Assembly (NCBI GenBank): GCA_034437895.1
Contig: DAOTTO010000017.1
Coordinates: 1 to 33,346, forward strand
DNA: 33,346 nucleotides
Reading direction: 5' to 3'
Origin: JANRLJ01 sp034437895
GTDB taxonomy: Bacteria > Chloroflexota > Anaerolineae > Aggregatilineales > Phototrophicaceae
Under the pieces are notes generated by a model. It was not told where the DNA came from and did no database searches. It worked only from the letters and a program-made list of their open reading frames with translations. Each line of letters begins with the position of its first letter. Position 1 is the stretch's first letter. This document shows positions 16,917 through 25,563 of this stretch, one piece after another. A program made the position numbers and the translations under genes.

Positions 16917-18020
16917 ATGCACATTGGAATCGACGCTCGACTCACCCATTATCGCGTCGGCGGAATTAGCACCTATATCCGCCGCTTGATTGGCGCTTTG
17001 GAAGACCTTGCAGACCAGCAGGATGATTTCACGATTTTCCGCAGCCGCAAGTCGCAAGTATCATCCACCACCCGTTTTTTGGAAAAACCGCTTTGGACAC
17101 CGCCGCATCATCGACTGGAACGATGGGCGCTTTCGGCAGAATTAGCGCGTTTCTGCTTAGATGTATTGCACAGCCCGGATTTTATCCCGCCTATTCACGG
17201 CGCAAAACGCCAAGTCATCACGATTCATGACCTGACCTTTTTGCATTATCCACAGCACAAAGACTCCGCCGCGCTGCGTTACTATAACGGACAAATCAAA
17301 GTCGCCGTCAAGCAGGCCGATCATATCCTCGCCGTCAGCGAAGCCACCAAATATGATCTGATCGAAATGCTGAATGTTCCTTCAAGGAAAATTACAGTAC
17401 AGCCACATGGGGTCGATGAGCAATTCAGGCTACTATCATCGCAGGAATTATCTGTAGCAAAAAATCGACTCAATCTGCCTGAAAAATTCATCTTGCATGT
17501 CGGCACTTTGGAGCCGCGCAAAAACATCCCGATGCTGTTGGAGGCGTATCTGCAATTGCGAAATCGGTTGCCTGATGCCCCAGCGTTGGTGTTGGTGGGA
17601 CATATTGGGTGGTTGTTTGAGGAAACACAGAATCATATTGAAACCTTACAGGCACAAGGACACCCGATCTTTATCCAAGGTGATATTGAGGACGCCTTAC
17701 TGCCTGCTGTCTATAACTTAGCTTCGATACTGGTAATGCCTTCTTTTTATGAAGGCTTTGGCTTACCAGCGCTAGAAGCAATGGCCTGCGGAACACCCGT
17801 AATCGTTAGCAACAATTCCTCTTTGCCGGAAGTCGTCGATACGGCAGGCATCCTCATCGACGCACATCAACCGGATTCACTTACAACGGCATTATTCAGT
17901 GTCTTGACCGATCCCCTACAACATGAAACAATGCGACAGCTTGGCTTGGAACGTGCCAAGCTATTTACGTGGGAACAATCAGCCCAAATCGCTTTATCGG
18001 TTTATCACGCGCTCGGATAA
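16917..18020 (+). CDS. Glycosyltransferase, GT4-type (GT-B fold)
   Basis: 367 residues. N-terminal motifs MHIGIDARLTHYRVGGISTYIRRL and HDLTFLHYP are typical of GT4 mannosyl- or glucosyltransferase-like enzymes that use nucleotide sugars. The nucleotide-binding half has LHVGTLEPRKNIPMLLEAY, then PSFYEGFGLPALEAMACGTPVI, which holds the EX7E motif. No membrane helix, so it acts at the cytoplasmic face. It likely builds the glycan handled by the ligase-like protein upstream. The next glycosyltransferase gene starts 3 bases after the stop. Donor and acceptor cannot be inferred. Confidence 0.93.
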   Translation: MHIGIDARLTHYRVGGISTYIRRLIGALEDLADQQDDFTIFRSRKSQVSSTTRFLEKPLWTPPHHRLERWALSAELARFCLDVLHSPDFIPPIHGAKRQVITIHDLTFLHYPQHKDSAALRYYNGQIKVAVKQADHILAVSEATKYDLIEMLNVPSRKITVQPHGVDEQFRLLSSQELSVAKNRLNLPEKFILHVGTLEPRKNIPMLLEAYLQLRNRLPDAPALVLVGHIGWLFEETQNHIETLQAQGHPIFIQGDIEDALLPAVYNLASILVMPSFYEGFGLPALEAMACGTPVIVSNNSSLPEVVDTAGILIDAHQPDSLTTALFSVLTDPLQHETMRQLGLERAKLFTWEQSAQIALSVYHALG

Positions 18021-18023
18021 TTC

Positions 18024-19241
18024 ATGCGAATTTTGTTGGTCGCCGTTAATCTCCCCTACCCACCTGCATCTGGCGGCTTGCTGCGAATCTACGGCTTGAT
18101 GAACGGCTTGCATCAAGCAGGGTATGAACTGACGCTGATGAGTTTCGCCGACGAAAAGATTGATCCTACTAAAACTCCGTTAGTGAACTTGTGTCAGCAA
18201 ATCATCACGATTCCGCCACAGAATCGCACGAAATTAGATCGAGTACGTGATCTCATATTCACTCGTCAGCCAGATATCGCACGAAGATTTTTCAGCGTTG
18301 CATTTGCCGATAAACTCCGTGAATTACTCGCGCAAAATCAATTTGATCTGATTCAATTCGAGGGCATTGAGTCAGTTTGTTATCTTCCAATCGCAAAACA
18401 AGCTCAGCCCAACGCAAAATTTTGCTTCGATACCTTTAACGCCGAATATATTCTACAGCGTGGTATTTTCGAAATTGATCGGCGTACATCCAAGCGTTGG
18501 CCTGCGGCTTTGTATTCTTATGTTCAATCGCGTCGAATCGAGCAGTTTGAAGGCGACATGTGTCGTCTAGCGGATGCTGTGATTGCTGTATCGACGGAGG
18601 ATGCCGACCTATTACGTCCTTTTCGTCAAGATGCGCGGGTTTATGTTGTGCCTAATGGTATCTTTATTGATGACTATACGAATCAAGAGACGAAGATCAA
18701 TTTAGGCGAAAATGTGTTGGTGTTTACAGGAAAGATGGATTATCGCCCTAATGTAGATGGCGCATTATGGTTCGTTGAGCAGGTTTTCCCCAAGATTCGG
18801 GAGCATGTCCCGGATGTGCAGTTTTACATCGTCGGGCAGCAACCACATCCCCGGTTAGATGGATTGCGCCAGATTCCGGGCGTTCATCTCACCGGATGGG
18901 TGGACTCAACACAACCTTATTTAAACGCTGCCGATGTTTATGTCGCGCCGTTACGGATGGGCAGCGGCACCCGTCTCAAATTGTTGGAAGCGATGGCAAC
19001 GGGTTGTGCTATTGTCGCCACAACCGCCGCCGCTGCGGGTTTGCATTCTGAAGCCAAACAAGGCATGATCGTAAGCGATAATGAACATGCGATGGCGGAT
19101 TCCATCATTGACCTACTACAAAATCCAGGCAAACAGTATGAATTGCGCCAAAACGCACAGCAAATTGTCAAGCAGTATTATGATTGGTCGGTATTGATAC
19201 CGCATTTACTCGAAGCCTACAGGGAAATCGGACTTGGATAG
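18024..19241 (+). CDS. Glycosyltransferase, GT4-type (GT-B fold)
   Basis: 405 residues. The N-terminal half begins MRILLVAVNLPYPPASGGLLRIYGL and carries FDLIQFEGIESVCY and FCFDTFNAEYILQR. The C-terminal half has VLVFTGKMDYRPNVDGALWFVEQVFPKI, FYIVGQQPHPRL, HLTGWVDSTQPYLNAADVYVAPLRMGSGTRLKLLEAMATGCAIV. This matches exosortase-locus and polysaccharide GT4 enzymes of the 'TIGR03087-like' style by pattern only. It is translated directly after the previous glycosyltransferase and overlaps the next gene, so the three genes form one unit. Specificity is unknown. Confidence 0.93.
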   Translation: MRILLVAVNLPYPPASGGLLRIYGLMNGLHQAGYELTLMSFADEKIDPTKTPLVNLCQQIITIPPQNRTKLDRVRDLIFTRQPDIARRFFSVAFADKLRELLAQNQFDLIQFEGIESVCYLPIAKQAQPNAKFCFDTFNAEYILQRGIFEIDRRTSKRWPAALYSYVQSRRIEQFEGDMCRLADAVIAVSTEDADLLRPFRQDARVYVVPNGIFIDDYTNQETKINLGENVLVFTGKMDYRPNVDGALWFVEQVFPKIREHVPDVQFYIVGQQPHPRLDGLRQIPGVHLTGWVDSTQPYLNAADVYVAPLRMGSGTRLKLLEAMATGCAIVATTAAAAGLHSEAKQGMIVSDNEHAMADSIIDLLQNPGKQYELRQNAQQIVKQYYDWSVLIPHLLEAYREIGLG

Positions 19242-20439
19242 AGAAGCGCTCGTCAACCGGAATCGGGCGATGGCACAAGCCTTCCATACATTACCCTATA
19301 AGCATTATGTTCGGCGCAGCATCCTGCAAACAGTCGCCAGAATACCCATTTTACCCGCTCGGCACAAACGAGATTCACAAGAACGTATCCTCCTGATTCG
19401 TCCCGATCATCTTGGGGACGTGCTGCTGACCACACCCGCCATCCGTGCCTTGCGTGAATCACGCCCTGATGCGGAAATTCATGCGCTTGTTGGTTCCTGG
19501 TCAGGCGACATCCTCGGCAATGTCTCGGAATTAGATGCTGTTATCACGCTGCCGTTTCCCGGTTTTAGTCGCAGCCCAAAAGATGCTTTACATTCGCCCT
19601 ACCAACTCGCATGGCAATCCGCACGGAATTTACGTCAAATCGGTTACACCAGCGCCATCATTTTGCGTCCCGATCATTGGTGGGGCGCACTTTTAGCTTA
19701 TCTCGCCGGGATTCCAGAGCGCATCGGCTATGATCTGCCAGATGTCGCCCCGTTTCTAACTCATGCTATCCCACGCCAACATGAACACAGCGTCTTACAA
19801 AACTTACGCCTGATCGAAAAATGGACGGGCGAAATTAAGCCAGAAGATGCACCCTTTTCTTATCACGTTAGCGAGGCGGATCGCGCTTATATCGATGGGT
19901 ATCTTGAGGAATGGGGAGTGCAGACACACCAGCCCATTTTGTGCATTCACCCCGGCTCTGGCACATGGGTCAAAAGGTGGGAAGAAGCAAGCTGGGCAAC
20001 CGTCGCCGACACACTGACCGAGCAGCTCGACATTCAAATTGTGTTCACTGGGGGCGATCATGAAATGCCCATCGTCCGCGCCATTGTCGAGCAGATGACA
20101 CAGCCCGCTTGTATTATGGTGGGTGATACACAAGTCAATCAACTGGCAGCGATTTTTTCACGAGCGAGAGCCGTTTTAGGGCCAGATAGCGGACCCTTAC
20201 ATCTCGCGGCGGCGGTTAGTACCCCCACCGTTACGCTGTATGGCCCCGCTGACCCGGTAGAATTCGGACCTTGGGGACCGCGTGATCGACATTTCGTCTT
20301 AACTTCAGACATTGGCTGCCGTCCCTGTCGTGTGATTGATTGGGCAGGTGATGATCCCGCAAATCACCCCTGTATGCAAGAGATCAGTATCGCACGGGTG
20401 TTAGATGCTGCCCGACGCGCTGCACAATATCAAGCCTAA
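19234..20439 (+). CDS. Glycosyltransferase family 9 (heptosyltransferase-like)
   Basis: 401 residues if translation starts at the TTG at 19234; the ATG at 19270 (389 residues) is the alternative. GT9 motifs are RILLIRPDHLGDVLLTTPAIRAL at the start of the N-terminal Rossmann domain and CIHPGSGTWVKRWEEASWATVADTL, FTGGDHE, and LGPDSGPLHLAAAVSTPTVTLYGP in the donor-binding half. The family's best-known members add ADP-heptose to LPS; here the sugar and acceptor are unknown. It overlaps the preceding gene by 8 bases (from 19234), and its TAA overlaps the convergent ppk2 stop by 4 bases. A CRPC-containing tail (SDIGCRPC) is common in this family. Confidence 0.93.
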   Translation: MDREALVNRNRAMAQAFHTLPYKHYVRRSILQTVARIPILPARHKRDSQERILLIRPDHLGDVLLTTPAIRALRESRPDAEIHALVGSWSGDILGNVSELDAVITLPFPGFSRSPKDALHSPYQLAWQSARNLRQIGYTSAIILRPDHWWGALLAYLAGIPERIGYDLPDVAPFLTHAIPRQHEHSVLQNLRLIEKWTGEIKPEDAPFSYHVSEADRAYIDGYLEEWGVQTHQPILCIHPGSGTWVKRWEEASWATVADTLTEQLDIQIVFTGGDHEMPIVRAIVEQMTQPACIMVGDTQVNQLAAIFSRARAVLGPDSGPLHLAAAVSTPTVTLYGPADPVEFGPWGPRDRHFVLTSDIGCRPCRVIDWAGDDPANHPCMQEISIARVLDAARRAAQYQA

Positions 20440-21236
20440 TCTGGAATCACAACGTTCTCCAAGCCCGGTTCAGCCGGCGGATATTGCGGATTCATCTCCT
20501 CTAATGTCTTTACAAGCGTCTCGGTCACGACCAAGTTGCGATACCATTTTTTATTGGCGGGGACAATATGCCAGGGTGCATAAGATGTGTTGCATTTCGT
20601 TAGCAGCACTTCGTAGGCTTTCATATAATCATCCCACTGCTCACGAACAGGCAAATCGCCCATCGAAAACTTCCAGCGCTTTTCGGGGTCATCCAACCGC
20701 GCTTGGAGACGTTCTTTTTGTTCTGCTTTACTGATATGCAGGAAAAATTTGAGGATGCGGGTCCCATTTTCGGCAAGCACTTGCTCAAAGTCATTAATGT
20801 GTTCGTAGCGCTTCTGCCAGACTTTTTCCGGCACGAGATTATTGACCCGCACAACCAGTACATCTTCATAATGGCTGCGGTTAAAAATACCGATGTAGCC
20901 TTTGGACGGTGTGTGTTGATGGATGCGCCAGAGAAAATCATGCGCTAAATCTTCCGGCGTGGGCGCTTTAAAACTCGTCACCCGCACCCCTTGCGGATTG
21001 ACCCCATCAAACACTTTTTCAATCGTCCCATCTTTACCAGCAGCATCCATCGCCTGCAAGACAATTAAAAGTGACTGCTTGCCTTCAGCATAGAGGCGTT
21101 CTTGCAGCACTTCCATTTTTTCTTGGAGTGTAAGCAACTTACTTGCGGCGCTTTCCTTATCATCATCGCCATGATAATCAGGCTCATAATCACTCAGCTT
21201 GACCTCGCCCTTTGGAATAAGCAGTTGTGTAGACAT
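20436..21236 (-). CDS. Polyphosphate kinase 2, class III-like
   Basis: PPK2 enzymes phosphorylate nucleotides with polyphosphate. The 266 residues have Walker A QAMDAAGKDGT (about 61-71) and Walker B FNRSHYEDVLVVRV (about 118-131). DFLWRIH, KFFLHISKAEQKERL, and the terminal HIVPANKKWYRNLVV complete the family signature. The SHYEDVLVVRV form and the long N-terminal arm resemble class III enzymes, which act on both AMP and ADP; this is by motif memory. The ATG at 21236 is preferred over the upstream GTG because AGGTGA sits 5 bases before it. It follows rqcH by 33 bases, and its stop overlaps that of the convergent GT9 gene. Confidence 0.93.
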   Translation of the reverse strand: MSTQLLIPKGEVKLSDYEPDYHGDDDKESAASKLLTLQEKMEVLQERLYAEGKQSLLIVLQAMDAAGKDGTIEKVFDGVNPQGVRVTSFKAPTPEDLAHDFLWRIHQHTPSKGYIGIFNRSHYEDVLVVRVNNLVPEKVWQKRYEHINDFEQVLAENGTRILKFFLHISKAEQKERLQARLDDPEKRWKFSMGDLPVREQWDDYMKAYEVLLTKCNTSYAPWHIVPANKKWYRNLVVTETLVKTLEEMNPQYPPAEPGLENVVIPD

Positions 21237-21269
21237 TGAAATCACCTTTACCTAATCATTTTATCAAAA

Positions 21270-22997
21270 TCACATATTCTCGTATTCTTTATCACTGCGC
21301 GGCGCGACAGTACGGGTTTCTTCATTGCGATATGTCACCATCCCCTGCCCCGCGCCCTTGAGTTTTTTGACGTGTTTCACGCGAGTCACATCCACCGGAA
21401 CTTTACCCTCGCTGCGTTTGGTACTGTAATACGCTGCGATGGAGGCGGCTTGCTCGATAATGCCGTCTGGAACAGGCCGCCCATCAAATTTAATCACGAC
21501 ATGAGAACCAGGGACATCACGGACGTGCAGCCAAAAATCTTCGCTGCTGCCTTTTTTGAACGTCACAATCTCATTCTGGCGGCTGTTACGCCCCACCCAG
21601 ATGACATACGCATCGCCTGTGACAATCCGAATCGGCGCACTCTGGCCTGCGCCGCCAATTCGCTTGGCCTTCTTGCCCTGATAATAGCCGTTGGTGTGTA
21701 ATTCCAACATCACATCATCAATATCCGGCCAATTCGCGGCGACCTCTAAATCGCTCTCTAATTGATCGAGATAAGCGATTTTGTTGCGCGTATCGACGAT
21801 TAAACCCGGCACATCATCCAGCGCTTTTTTAGCCTTGGTATAACGGGTGAAGTAGCGCCGTGCATTTTCCAAAGGCGTGAGCTGCGGATCAAGTTTGATA
21901 ACAAGTTCGGGCTTATCCACGTCATACTGCGCTCGGAGTTCATTTTGGCCTTTGATAATCGCATATTGATATGCCAGAATCAACTCGCCACTTTGTTTGA
22001 GGATTTCGCGCTCGGCATCATCCGTCATCGAGCGTTCCAGAGAGGCCAACTTCCCACGCAATTTCGCTTGTGCCTCGCGGATGATCTTCCGCACCGGAAT
22101 TTTCGCCGCTTTATAAGCATCCTCACCCGTTGGCGCACCATAAAATGCACTCAAAGCCGCGCTGATGGATTCAACTGGATGCCATCCGGCGAGATGCTGC
22201 ACCGGATACACGCTAAAGGCCTCTATGCTTTCCTCCGTTTCGACAATCCCCGGCTGCCAATCGCGTTTTTGCAGCGGCTTTAAGACACTCTGCATCGCCT
22301 CGAATAAGCCATCAGGATCGGCATCGGTGGCTTTTTGCTTTAACCCACTCTCTCCCTCAGAACGGAAGACAATTTCCTTCGCCAGCATAGGACTCATGCC
22401 GAGAAGGTGCGCCGTTAAAATCTGATGAGTCTTCTTTTTCGGATCGTCAATCCCCTGAAAGAAGCTGGCTATATCGTCAAGCGTGATTTTGAAGGGGTCA
22501 TGTTTGCCTAATTGAACGGGCGGCGGTACATAGGCATGACCGGGGAGGCTCAACCTAACGCGGTTATCTTCCGGTCCGACTCGGCGCATACAATCGAGGA
22601 TTATCCCATTCTGCACGAGCAAAATATTGCTGCGACGTTCCATCGGCTCTACGATGATTTCAACATTGCCTTCCGGCCCCTGAACCTCAAGGTAAAGCAC
22701 ACGCTCCCAAGGCGGTTGGCTGACGTGCGTAATAATGCCATCTTCCACATAGCGCCGTATCAAGAGGCCGATTTGCATCGGACGCTGCAAGCCGCGCCGC
22801 ACTTTATCTGGCACAATATGCACACGCGGCACGGCATGGTCAGCGCTCATATACACATAACGGCGGCGCTGATGGGCATAAACTTCCAGCCCAATCCCCG
22901 TGCCATCGACATCAAGGACATCCTGCACTTTACCGCCCACCAGCGTGTCCAAGAATTCATCGACCAGTGCCGAAATCGTAAACGCATCTAAATACAT
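21270..22997 (-). CDS. rqcH: RqcH/NFACT ribosome quality-control protein
   Basis: RqcH binds obstructed 50S subunits and recruits tRNA-Ala to add C-terminal alanine tails to stalled chains. The 575 residues show NFACT-N at 1-170, a helix-hairpin-helix region at about 180-250, a coiled-coil middle at about 300-440, and NFACT-R at about 455-540. The last carries GRNSRQNEIVTFKKGSSEDFWLHVRDVPGSHVV. The NFACT-N residues equivalent to the conserved Asp-Arg pair appear as Glu98-Arg99 (PPWERVLYL), a conservative change. The ATG lies 3 bases after the cytochrome c stop, so it is co-translated with respiratory genes. The last 40 residues are basic, as in other members. Length is normal. Confidence 0.93.
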   Translation of the reverse strand: MYLDAFTISALVDEFLDTLVGGKVQDVLDVDGTGIGLEVYAHQRRRYVYMSADHAVPRVHIVPDKVRRGLQRPMQIGLLIRRYVEDGIITHVSQPPWERVLYLEVQGPEGNVEIIVEPMERRSNILLVQNGIILDCMRRVGPEDNRVRLSLPGHAYVPPPVQLGKHDPFKITLDDIASFFQGIDDPKKKTHQILTAHLLGMSPMLAKEIVFRSEGESGLKQKATDADPDGLFEAMQSVLKPLQKRDWQPGIVETEESIEAFSVYPVQHLAGWHPVESISAALSAFYGAPTGEDAYKAAKIPVRKIIREAQAKLRGKLASLERSMTDDAEREILKQSGELILAYQYAIIKGQNELRAQYDVDKPELVIKLDPQLTPLENARRYFTRYTKAKKALDDVPGLIVDTRNKIAYLDQLESDLEVAANWPDIDDVMLELHTNGYYQGKKAKRIGGAGQSAPIRIVTGDAYVIWVGRNSRQNEIVTFKKGSSEDFWLHVRDVPGSHVVIKFDGRPVPDGIIEQAASIAAYYSTKRSEGKVPVDVTRVKHVKKLKGAGQGMVTYRNEETRTVAPRSDKEYENM

Positions 22998-23000
22998 CGT

Positions 23001-23525
23001 CTATCCTGCATCTTGTGTCGCTTCAGGGGTCATCTCAGATGCTCCATTAGGTAAGAGCAGATAAGCGATTATATCACCCAATTCATCGTCGGGAATTTGA
23101 TCGGCATAAATACGCGGCATATTGCGCTCGTAACCTTCGACAATAAAAGCGCCCGGATAAATAATCGACTCATACACATAAGCGGCAGCCGTCAGCGGCG
23201 GACGGCGAACAGCAGCAACTTGCGCCACTTCGCTGTGAGCAGGCGCGAGACGACCTGCATTCTGTCCGGCATGACACGCATTGCAGCCATATTGTTGCAG
23301 AAGAACTTCCCCATTTTCAGAATTTGCATTACTCAGCAGAGACGTAACAACATCCATGTAGGTTTCGGCGGTGAGGGCTTCTGCTTGTGTGCCGCCGCTG
23401 CTTTTGCTTAAATCAAGGAACTCCACCAGAAAAATCACTACAAAAACACCCAGCAGCGCCAGCGCGATATAAATCGGCAGCATCGATATCCGCCGGGTGG
23501 ATTTCGACTCTGGTTGTTCGGTCAT
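23001..23525 (-). CDS. Membrane-anchored class I cytochrome c
   Basis: 174 residues. A hydrophobic anchor (about 16-37) positions a single heme domain outside the membrane. Heme is attached at CNACH (Cys81, Cys84, His85), and Met136 in YERNMPRI is the likely sixth ligand, followed by the family's DDELGDIIAYLL helix. It probably carries electrons to a terminal oxidase. The ATG at 23525 is preferred over the GTG 9 bases upstream, because AGGGTG fits as its Shine-Dalgarno. It sits between ctaB and rqcH. A terminator-like hairpin lies 27 bases upstream with no visible promoter between. Confidence 0.9.
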   Translation of the reverse strand: MTEQPESKSTRRISMLPIYIALALLGVFVVIFLVEFLDLSKSSGGTQAEALTAETYMDVVTSLLSNANSENGEVLLQQYGCNACHAGQNAGRLAPAHSEVAQVAAVRRPPLTAAAYVYESIIYPGAFIVEGYERNMPRIYADQIPDDELGDIIAYLLLPNGASEMTPEATQDAG

Positions 23526-23551
23526 AAAACACACCCTATTCTTTTGAATGC

Positions 23552-23583
23552 AAAAGGCGAAGCCACTGAGTCAGCGGTTCGCC
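23552..23583 (-). terminator. Terminator-like hairpin between ctaB and cytochrome c
   Basis: Minus strand: GGCGAA-CCGCTG, loop ACT, CAGTGG-C-TTCGCC, then TTTT. That is a 12-bp stem with one bulged C, one G-T pair and a T run. It is the right shape for intrinsic termination or partial attenuation inside the ctaA-ppk2 run. Confidence 0.65.
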
Positions 23584-23623
23584 CTAAAAATCCCGATCAC
23601 TGAAAAACGCTGACCGCGAAAAA

Positions 23624-24550
23624 CTACATCAATAAGCGATCAAAAATCATCGCCATGAACAAAAACGCCAGATACGCTGTCGTATATTTATAGGTGCTGC
23701 GTGCGACAGCTTTAGAGCCATCCTGCATCAGCCGCGTCGCCATCCAGACCAAACCAATGCCAAGTGAGAACGCTGCCAAGAAATAAATGCCACCCAAAAC
23801 CCCAAAAAAAGCAGGCAGCAGTGTAATTAGCAGGAGTTGAATGGAATAAAGAACGATCTGAATGCGGGTAGTCTTTTCGCCCCGCGCTACAGGCATCATC
23901 GGGACGTTAGCACGGGCATAATCGCTATTCACCAACAGCGCCAACGCCCAACTATGCGGCGGCGTCCACCAAAATATAATAGCAAATAACAAACCCACCT
24001 CGTAAGAAAGCGTCCCGGTAACGGCTGCCCAACCTACCAGCACGGGGAACGCGCCTGCCCCCCCGCCGATAAGGATATTGACTACCGTGTTGCGTTTTAA
24101 AATGAGCGTATACAGCACGACATAGTACAGCGCACCCACCAATGCCAGCACCGCCGTTAATGGATTGACCATAATGCCCAAAATCAACATCGACCAGACG
24201 ATCAGCGCCATCCCGAATAACAGCGCGTTAATCGGCGCAATTCGTCCTGACGGAATAGGTCGGCGGGAGGTGCGCGTCATTTTCGCGTCCATATCCCGAT
24301 CAACATAATGGTTGAGGGCGCTGGCCCCAGCCGCCGAGAGTGCGCCGCCAATAAGCGTGGGAATTAGTAATTGTGCGGAAGGCAGTCCATCCGCCGCAAT
24401 GACCATTGCTGTTAGTGTCGTAAAACACAACAGCAAAACAATCCGCATCTTGGTAAGTTCAAGATAGGTCTTTAAAGTCGTTTTCCAATCTGACGAATTA
24501 GGATTTTCCAGAGTGACTTGCATTGATTGATAACTCGGCGCTTGGCGCAT
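23624..24550 (-). CDS. ctaB: Protoheme IX farnesyltransferase (heme O synthase)
   Basis: CtaB attaches a farnesyl group to heme b to make heme O, the precursor of heme A. The 308-residue UbiA-superfamily protein has nine-helix architecture. The first Asp-rich motif is NHYVDRDMDAKM (Asn80, Asp84, Asp88), followed by RTSRRPIPSGRI. LKRNTVVNILIGGGAGAFPVLVGWAA and WWTPPHSWALALL are also typical, as is the second motif DYARANVPMMP. It overlaps the end of ctaA by 53 bases if the ATG at 24550 is used; the ATG at 24523 is an alternative start giving a shorter overlap. A terminator-like hairpin follows. Confidence 0.96.
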   Translation of the reverse strand: MRQAPSYQSMQVTLENPNSSDWKTTLKTYLELTKMRIVLLLCFTTLTAMVIAADGLPSAQLLIPTLIGGALSAAGASALNHYVDRDMDAKMTRTSRRPIPSGRIAPINALLFGMALIVWSMLILGIMVNPLTAVLALVGALYYVVLYTLILKRNTVVNILIGGGAGAFPVLVGWAAVTGTLSYEVGLLFAIIFWWTPPHSWALALLVNSDYARANVPMMPVARGEKTTRIQIVLYSIQLLLITLLPAFFGVLGGIYFLAAFSLGIGLVWMATRLMQDGSKAVARSTYKYTTAYLAFLFMAMIFDRLLM

Positions 24551-25475
24551 TTTTTGTTTGATTAATTTCTTGATTATCGAGCGTTTCCACCACGCTCAAG
24601 GCGACAAGCACTGCCCATGTCGCGGCTGCCATGCCTACGTGCGACGCTCCCCAAATCGGCGCGGCTTCTGATAAGACGAATAATGCACCGACCAACGCTT
24701 GTGCAAAATAGATGCCTAATGCTGCCAGAGCGAGTGTACACGATAAACTTTCCCCGCGTCGTTCTTGCCACACATACCAGACCAACAACAGCAGCGTTAT
24801 CCCCAGCGCACCCACAGCAAAACGGTGCATCATGTGAACCGTCTGCAATTGGCCTTGTTGGAACGGGAACAATTCGCCATTACACAAAGGCCAATCCAAA
24901 CAAGCCAGTGTCGCTCCACTACCCCGTACAAGCGTTCCCGTCAGAATAATCACCAGCGAAAGCGCGGTTGTGATGTAAACCAGCAAAGTGACATGATCGC
25001 GGGTATGAGTCTGCTTGGGCGTATAAAGTGAACCCACCGTCGCACAGAGCAGCGCCGCTAACAACAGCATCGCCGTCCCTAAGTGCATCGTCACCATCGT
25101 TGGCGGCAAATCCAACAAAACGACCATCGCGCCTAATGAGCTTTGCAGGGCAAAAAGTATTGCCGCTGTTACCGTCGCCCCCAACACAAAGCGATTGCTC
25201 ATGCGATAGGCTCGAAAGGCAACTGCTAGGGTGGCAAGCCCAAAAAGGCCAATCATTACCGCGAAAAGCCGGTGTAACCACTCAATCCATGCTGTTAAAT
25301 TATCCAATGGCGGGATGATGCGCCCATCACACAAAGGCCATTCGTTCCCACATCCCAAGCCGGAATCTGTCACCCGCACCACAGCCCCAAACACAATCAG
25401 CCCCAACGTCATAAGAGCAGTTGTTAAGGCCAAAGTTGTAAACAATCGAGATGAATTTGCTTTTTGTTGTTGCAT
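24498..25475 (-). CDS. ctaA: Heme A synthase
   Basis: CtaA oxidises the C8 methyl of heme O to the formyl group of heme A. The 325-residue protein has eight hydrophobic helices as two four-helix halves. Heme-ligand histidines fall at the expected places: His68 (IEWLHRL, with Glu65), His131 (TMHLG), His217 (HMMHRF) and His279 (GASHVG). Two extracellular cysteine pairs, Cys42/Cys49 (CGNEWPLC) and Cys192/Cys198 (CLDWPLC), match the redox-active pairs of Bacillus-type CtaA. The start has GAGGAA 10 bases upstream. It overlaps ctaB and is preceded by its own promoter. The Asn/Ser-rich tail after residue 300 is not conserved-looking. Confidence 0.96.
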   Translation of the reverse strand: MQQQKANSSRLFTTLALTTALMTLGLIVFGAVVRVTDSGLGCGNEWPLCDGRIIPPLDNLTAWIEWLHRLFAVMIGLFGLATLAVAFRAYRMSNRFVLGATVTAAILFALQSSLGAMVVLLDLPPTMVTMHLGTAMLLLAALLCATVGSLYTPKQTHTRDHVTLLVYITTALSLVIILTGTLVRGSGATLACLDWPLCNGELFPFQQGQLQTVHMMHRFAVGALGITLLLLVWYVWQERRGESLSCTLALAALGIYFAQALVGALFVLSEAAPIWGASHVGMAAATWAVLVALSVVETLDNQEINQTKNAPSAELSINASHSGKS

Positions 25476-25535
25476 TTACAATAAGTTCCTCAAAATCAAA
25501 CAACAACAGTCTAAATTCTACACAATTACATGAGA

Positions 25536-25563
25536 ATTTTACAGATTTTTATACAATTTTCAA
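25536..25563 (-). promoter_or_regulatory. Promoter of ctaA
   Basis: Minus strand shows TTGAAA, a 16-base spacer, then TAAAAT in the A/T-rich gap before ctaA. The -10 box lies about 60 bases from the ATG. TTGAAA overlaps the last codons and stop of the upstream 2-TM gene. Confidence 0.5.

Noticed and set aside
17246..17254. Perfect DnaA-box-like TTATCCACA
   Set aside because: Single copy inside a glycosyltransferase gene, with no A/T-rich region, further boxes or dnaA gene nearby.
22512..22991. 159-residue plus-strand frame opposite rqcH
   Set aside because: Antisense to a confirmed gene; no family motifs.
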